Below are positions 63,301 to 64,000 of a stretch of DNA of 64,000 nucleotides, one piece after another (position 1 is the first letter of the stretch; each line of letters opens with the position of its first letter). Position numbers and translations under genes: made by a program. The DNA is taken from assembly GCA_963942565.1 (NCBI GenBank), contig CAWWDR010000521.1, forward strand, positions 1 through 64,000, written 5' to 3'. Below the pieces are notes generated by a model. The model was not told where the DNA came from. It worked only from the letters and a program-made list of their open reading frames with translations, and did no database searches. Source of the stretch: Maea johnstoni (Eukaryota; Annelida; Polychaeta; Spionida; Magelonidae).

Positions 63301-63577
63301 GAGCAATCTTCAGATTCGTTCTAAGTGGAATAAGCCACGTCGCGAGGTCAACAAAGGAGACATAGTGATTCTCAAGGATGACAACCTACCTCGCAACCAG
63401 TGGCTGTTAGGGCGTGTTGACCAAGTGTACCCTAGCAAGGATGGTCATGTCCGCAAGGTCAAACTAGCAATTGCTAATCCCTCCCTGGATAGCAAGGGCA
63501 GGCCAATCAGACCACAAACATTTCTGGATCGCCCAATTCAGAAGTTGGTTGTGCTAGTTGAAGAAATGAGAGACTAG
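57314..63577 (+). CDS. BEL/Pao Gag-Pol polyprotein, 2087 aa
   Basis: One uninterrupted frame encodes the structural and enzymatic parts of the retroelement. Order by residue, approximate: 1-220 charged, partly coiled-coil N-terminus; 230-345 Pro/Ser/Gln-rich linker; 346-510 DUF1759 Gag-like domain (PEPSVFSGDPISYPAWKSSF); 583-645 cysteine-rich nucleic-acid-binding knuckles (CAFCRKGHKIDSC, CFGCLEHGHISSLC); 700-870 DUF1758 aspartic protease around LLDTQSDATF; 1000-1230 reverse transcriptase (IRVVFDCSA, FMCDIEQMFFQF, NDFYVDGG); 1230-1540 peptidase A17/RNase H region (HHFSDASTVGYGQ, FWTDSN); 1690-1745 integrase zinc-binding H2C2 (HCHETTQHGG, CVKCRR); 1771-1890 integrase catalytic core (CAVDYFGPW, RCDQGTNF, GGVWERQIR); 1975-2087 DUF5641. 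The first ATG after the AT-rich leader is used. Length is typical or slightly long for the family. The frame is intact. Function would be reverse transcription and integration of the element's own RNA. Confidence 0.95.
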   Translation: MSSTSSVQGDQMNEQLVDEDVLTARDRKPTEKGLKWQLDRTRSNFRVAISAWRRHAGKIEGLLTDSHDSSLLKGHRDALEGEMNEVFSLYDQLRKLLDSADQENTEYASFEKIELENYQIMKKFSDRVKEIEIERSEVGSILSSRSGRSRQSDRSNISRKEVAADVAAMEVKLKYIEPEAQFKRVQVQRDLEIAQARLREIERIDKEERGHLDRNMIPSQEDGMNDYVANYVESQNMRHTDRSPQRETKIQVGAQPPTLIAPPVPTSTSGNVSVTPLNPLVGSYVPRHQPQSTWIYSPITPDNRLGAQNNGNQPLGATFPDRNQTENVSQQQIFDLTRSFAEQISLSRLPPPEPSVFSGDPISYPAWKSSFDTLIDQRGIPPNERIHYLKKYLGGSAREAIEGYFLLSTDDAYDEARLLLEERYGGSFVVATAFRNKLRDWPNINPRDGLALRKFTDYLRQCEKAMATTGHLSILDDSIENRRLLQKLPTYLVTSWGRIVADWEERKKGYPPFKEFTRYLVKEANIACHPVTSLQALKSSDKQGESSRKSAYKGNSGPVAARSLATESSEAKSEQNKDEKSKRCAFCRKGHKIDSCKAFLSKTWDEKKDIVMQRGLCFGCLEHGHISSLCPERMKCKTCNGKHPTSLHRGTQDSYQKKTQAFNTKTVLEGTGSNENETELKAVSHRTKIKKLDERKNIGKSSMVVPVWVSHQEKPDKEILVYALLDTQSDATFILEETCDELQVQGQETKLRLSTMLAEDMLIESRKVNGLMIRAHDSVKRMPLPVTYSRNIIPVNREHIPTKQMALQWPHLEKIADKLMPIADCNVGLLIGYNCPQALVPREVIPPEDNGPYAERTDLGWGIVGIIDPDQIQVDECDPIGRSHLLLTYNVPNESTLQEEGRRELDNFPTQVQMSLKTSVKEVFTPIEAMKMMELDFHERKSGNDDFSQDDLKFLRKVNDGIHVTEDDHYELPLPFKEDQPKLPNNKVMAMHRLRQLRKRLRNDTNYESDYVAFMKEVIHNGFAERVPVEELDRDDGAVYFIPHHGVYHPKKPNKIRVVFDCSAQFKGESLNDHLLRGPDLTNALVGVLCRFRKEPVAFMCDIEQMFFQFKVNVEHRDFLRFLWWENGSYEDNDVTEYRMNVHLFGAASSPGCANYCLKQAANDYEEEFGSEPANFIRNDFYVDGGLKSVPTDTEAIDVITKSQNLCAKRGLRLHKIVSNSKKVMEMIAPEDRAKGLKDLNFLQDSLLVERALGVQWCVESDSFQFRITIKDQPLTRRGILSTVSSVYDPLGFIAPVVIVGKQILQEMCRGQTDWDSPLPEELRPRWEKWRNELIRLEDLKIQRCFKPANFGKIVQAELHHFSDASTVGYGQCSYLRLVDEQQQVHCSLVMGKARVTPLKTVTIPRLELTAALLSVKISNLLKEQLEHRIDHEVFWTDSNVVLGYIANDSKRFHVFVANRVQQIRDHTSPTQWRHVRTHENPADEASRGLSADELVSESKWLKGPNFLWENEIPNPTEQAPERVISHTDPEVKKVKVFTTQTEENRNQFDLTRLQHFSSWFRAKRAIAACLKLKAKILNKIHGANQMVLRNKGQLYEPVQVKDLRTAELEIIRLTQQEAFGEEIKILKDLKVNDSNLDRKAARARNTTMKGTSQLYRLDPFLDNEGIIRVGGRIRNASYSSDIKHPVILPRKHHVTDLIIRHCHETTQHGGRGMTINEIRSNGYWIIGCSGAVSNCIYSCVKCRRLRGPVQQQKMSDLPSDRLDPAPPFTYCAVDYFGPWYIKEGRKELKRYGALFTCMNSRAVHIETANSLETDSFINALRRFIAVRGPMRQLRCDQGTNFVGASRELKEALEKMDHSRVRQFLIEEDCDYFEFRMNVPSASHMGGVWERQIRTVRNILASLMDQAGSQLNDESLRTLMCEAAAIVNSRPLTVDNLNDPTSLAPLTPNHLLTMKSKVILPPPGRFQETDLYGRKQWRRVQHLANEFWTRWKTEYLSNLQIRSKWNKPRREVNKGDIVILKDDNLPRNQWLLGRVDQVYPSKDGHVRKVKLAIANPSLDSKGRPIRPQTFLDRPIQKLVVLVEEMRD

Positions 63578-63908
63578 GTATTCCCCGACAAGGAGCCTTA
63601 ACTGACCACCAGATCAAACATCTGACCTGGTACACTGTATAAGTAGAAGTAATATTTAGAGATAATGCAAGATGCTTAGAAGCAGTAGTATATATATAAT
63701 CATTACAATGAATGAGTATGTTCCTTACTGTTTTATTGAAAATGTTGATGAATATCATTATGATGACACACAAAAATGGCATTGGTTATAAACTTAAAAG
63801 TGTAATAGTTATGCAAATCAGTTTAAAGAAACATGGACTTCAAATCATTCGATATTATGTTGATGGTATTTTAAATGGAAATTAGATATCACTAATTTAG
63901 GGAGCCAT
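63578..63908 (+). other. Region between gag-pol and the 3' LTR
   Basis: 331 bp of AT-rich sequence without a frame of note. A short purine run, AGGGAG (63899-63904), lies just before the 3' LTR, where a polypurine tract would be expected, but it is brief. No envelope-like gene is present. Confidence 0.6.
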
Positions 63909-64000
63909 GTAATGAATGCTAAGTATTCATTTTTGTTTTGGTTCTTTTGGTATGCCAAGTGTTAATGGTATCCACAGCCTGCCCGCCGCATGATACCCTC
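63909..64000 (+). repeat. 3' LTR, first 92 bp
   Basis: TGTAATGAATGC starts a match to 55870-55961 with one difference. The rest of the LTR and the target duplication are beyond the window. Confidence 0.93.

Larger units (their letters stand above)
55870..64000 (+). mobile_element. BEL/Pao-type LTR retrotransposon, cut by the window end
   Basis: The element begins with an LTR at 55870, has a leader, a single long gag-pol frame at 57314-63577 and the start of the 3' LTR at 63909. Protease, reverse transcriptase, RNase H, integrase order and the DUF1759/DUF1758/peptidase A17/DUF5641 content are those of the BEL/Pao clade, not of Gypsy or Copia. No envelope-like frame follows pol. The internal region looks whole with no breaks seen. 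The visible 92 bp of the 3' LTR differ from the 5' LTR at a single position, so insertion appears recent, although 92 bp is a small sample. Confidence 0.95.

Noticed and set aside
57743-63782. Minus-strand and secondary plus-strand frames in gag-pol
   Set aside because: Shadows of the 2087-residue frame, without domains of their own.

Overview
The window is about 86% tandem satellite DNA and holds one long open reading frame, the gag-pol of a BEL/Pao-type LTR element. Satellite arrays of this size, a BEL/Pao element (a family confined to animals) and a foldback DNA transposon together point to an animal nuclear genome. An aquatic invertebrate is my guess; nothing in the sequence fixes the species. 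I see no host protein-coding gene, tRNA, rRNA or bacterial feature.

Layout: (1) 1-4798, satellite with a 403-bp monomer. (2) 4799-11358, a 6.56-kb palindromic (foldback) DNA element with 14-bp perfect terminal inverted repeats and a 3-bp TAT target duplication, inserted in one satellite monomer. Removing it with one TAT copy restores a monomer of exactly 403 bp. (3) 11362-55718, about 110 further monomers. The middle is organised in nested higher-order repeats: 4-mer, 6-mer and 11-mer blocks lie inside or overlap a tandem duplication of 32 monomers (12,896 bp; copies about 19040-31935 and 31936-44831). Another 8-mer duplication lies near the right edge, and the edges are less homogeneous than the middle. 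(4) 55719-55869, a 151-bp stretch that matches neither the satellite nor the LTR. (5) 55870-64000, a BEL/Pao retroelement: 5' LTR with three 51-bp repeats, an untranslated leader, one 2087-codon gag-pol frame and the first 92 bp of the 3' LTR, which is cut by the window end.

The only coding logic is that of the retroelement: nucleocapsid-like Gag region, aspartic protease, reverse transcriptase, RNase H and integrase in one polyprotein. The satellite has no long frames. Its most notable features are exact preservation of monomer length through many rounds of unequal exchange, three conserved dyad motifs per monomer, and scars of unequal exchange and of one probable template switch. The foldback element has no visible transposase and must rely on an enzyme encoded elsewhere if it moves at all. 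Coordinates of higher-order repeat edges are approximate (tens of bases) because they were read by eye.
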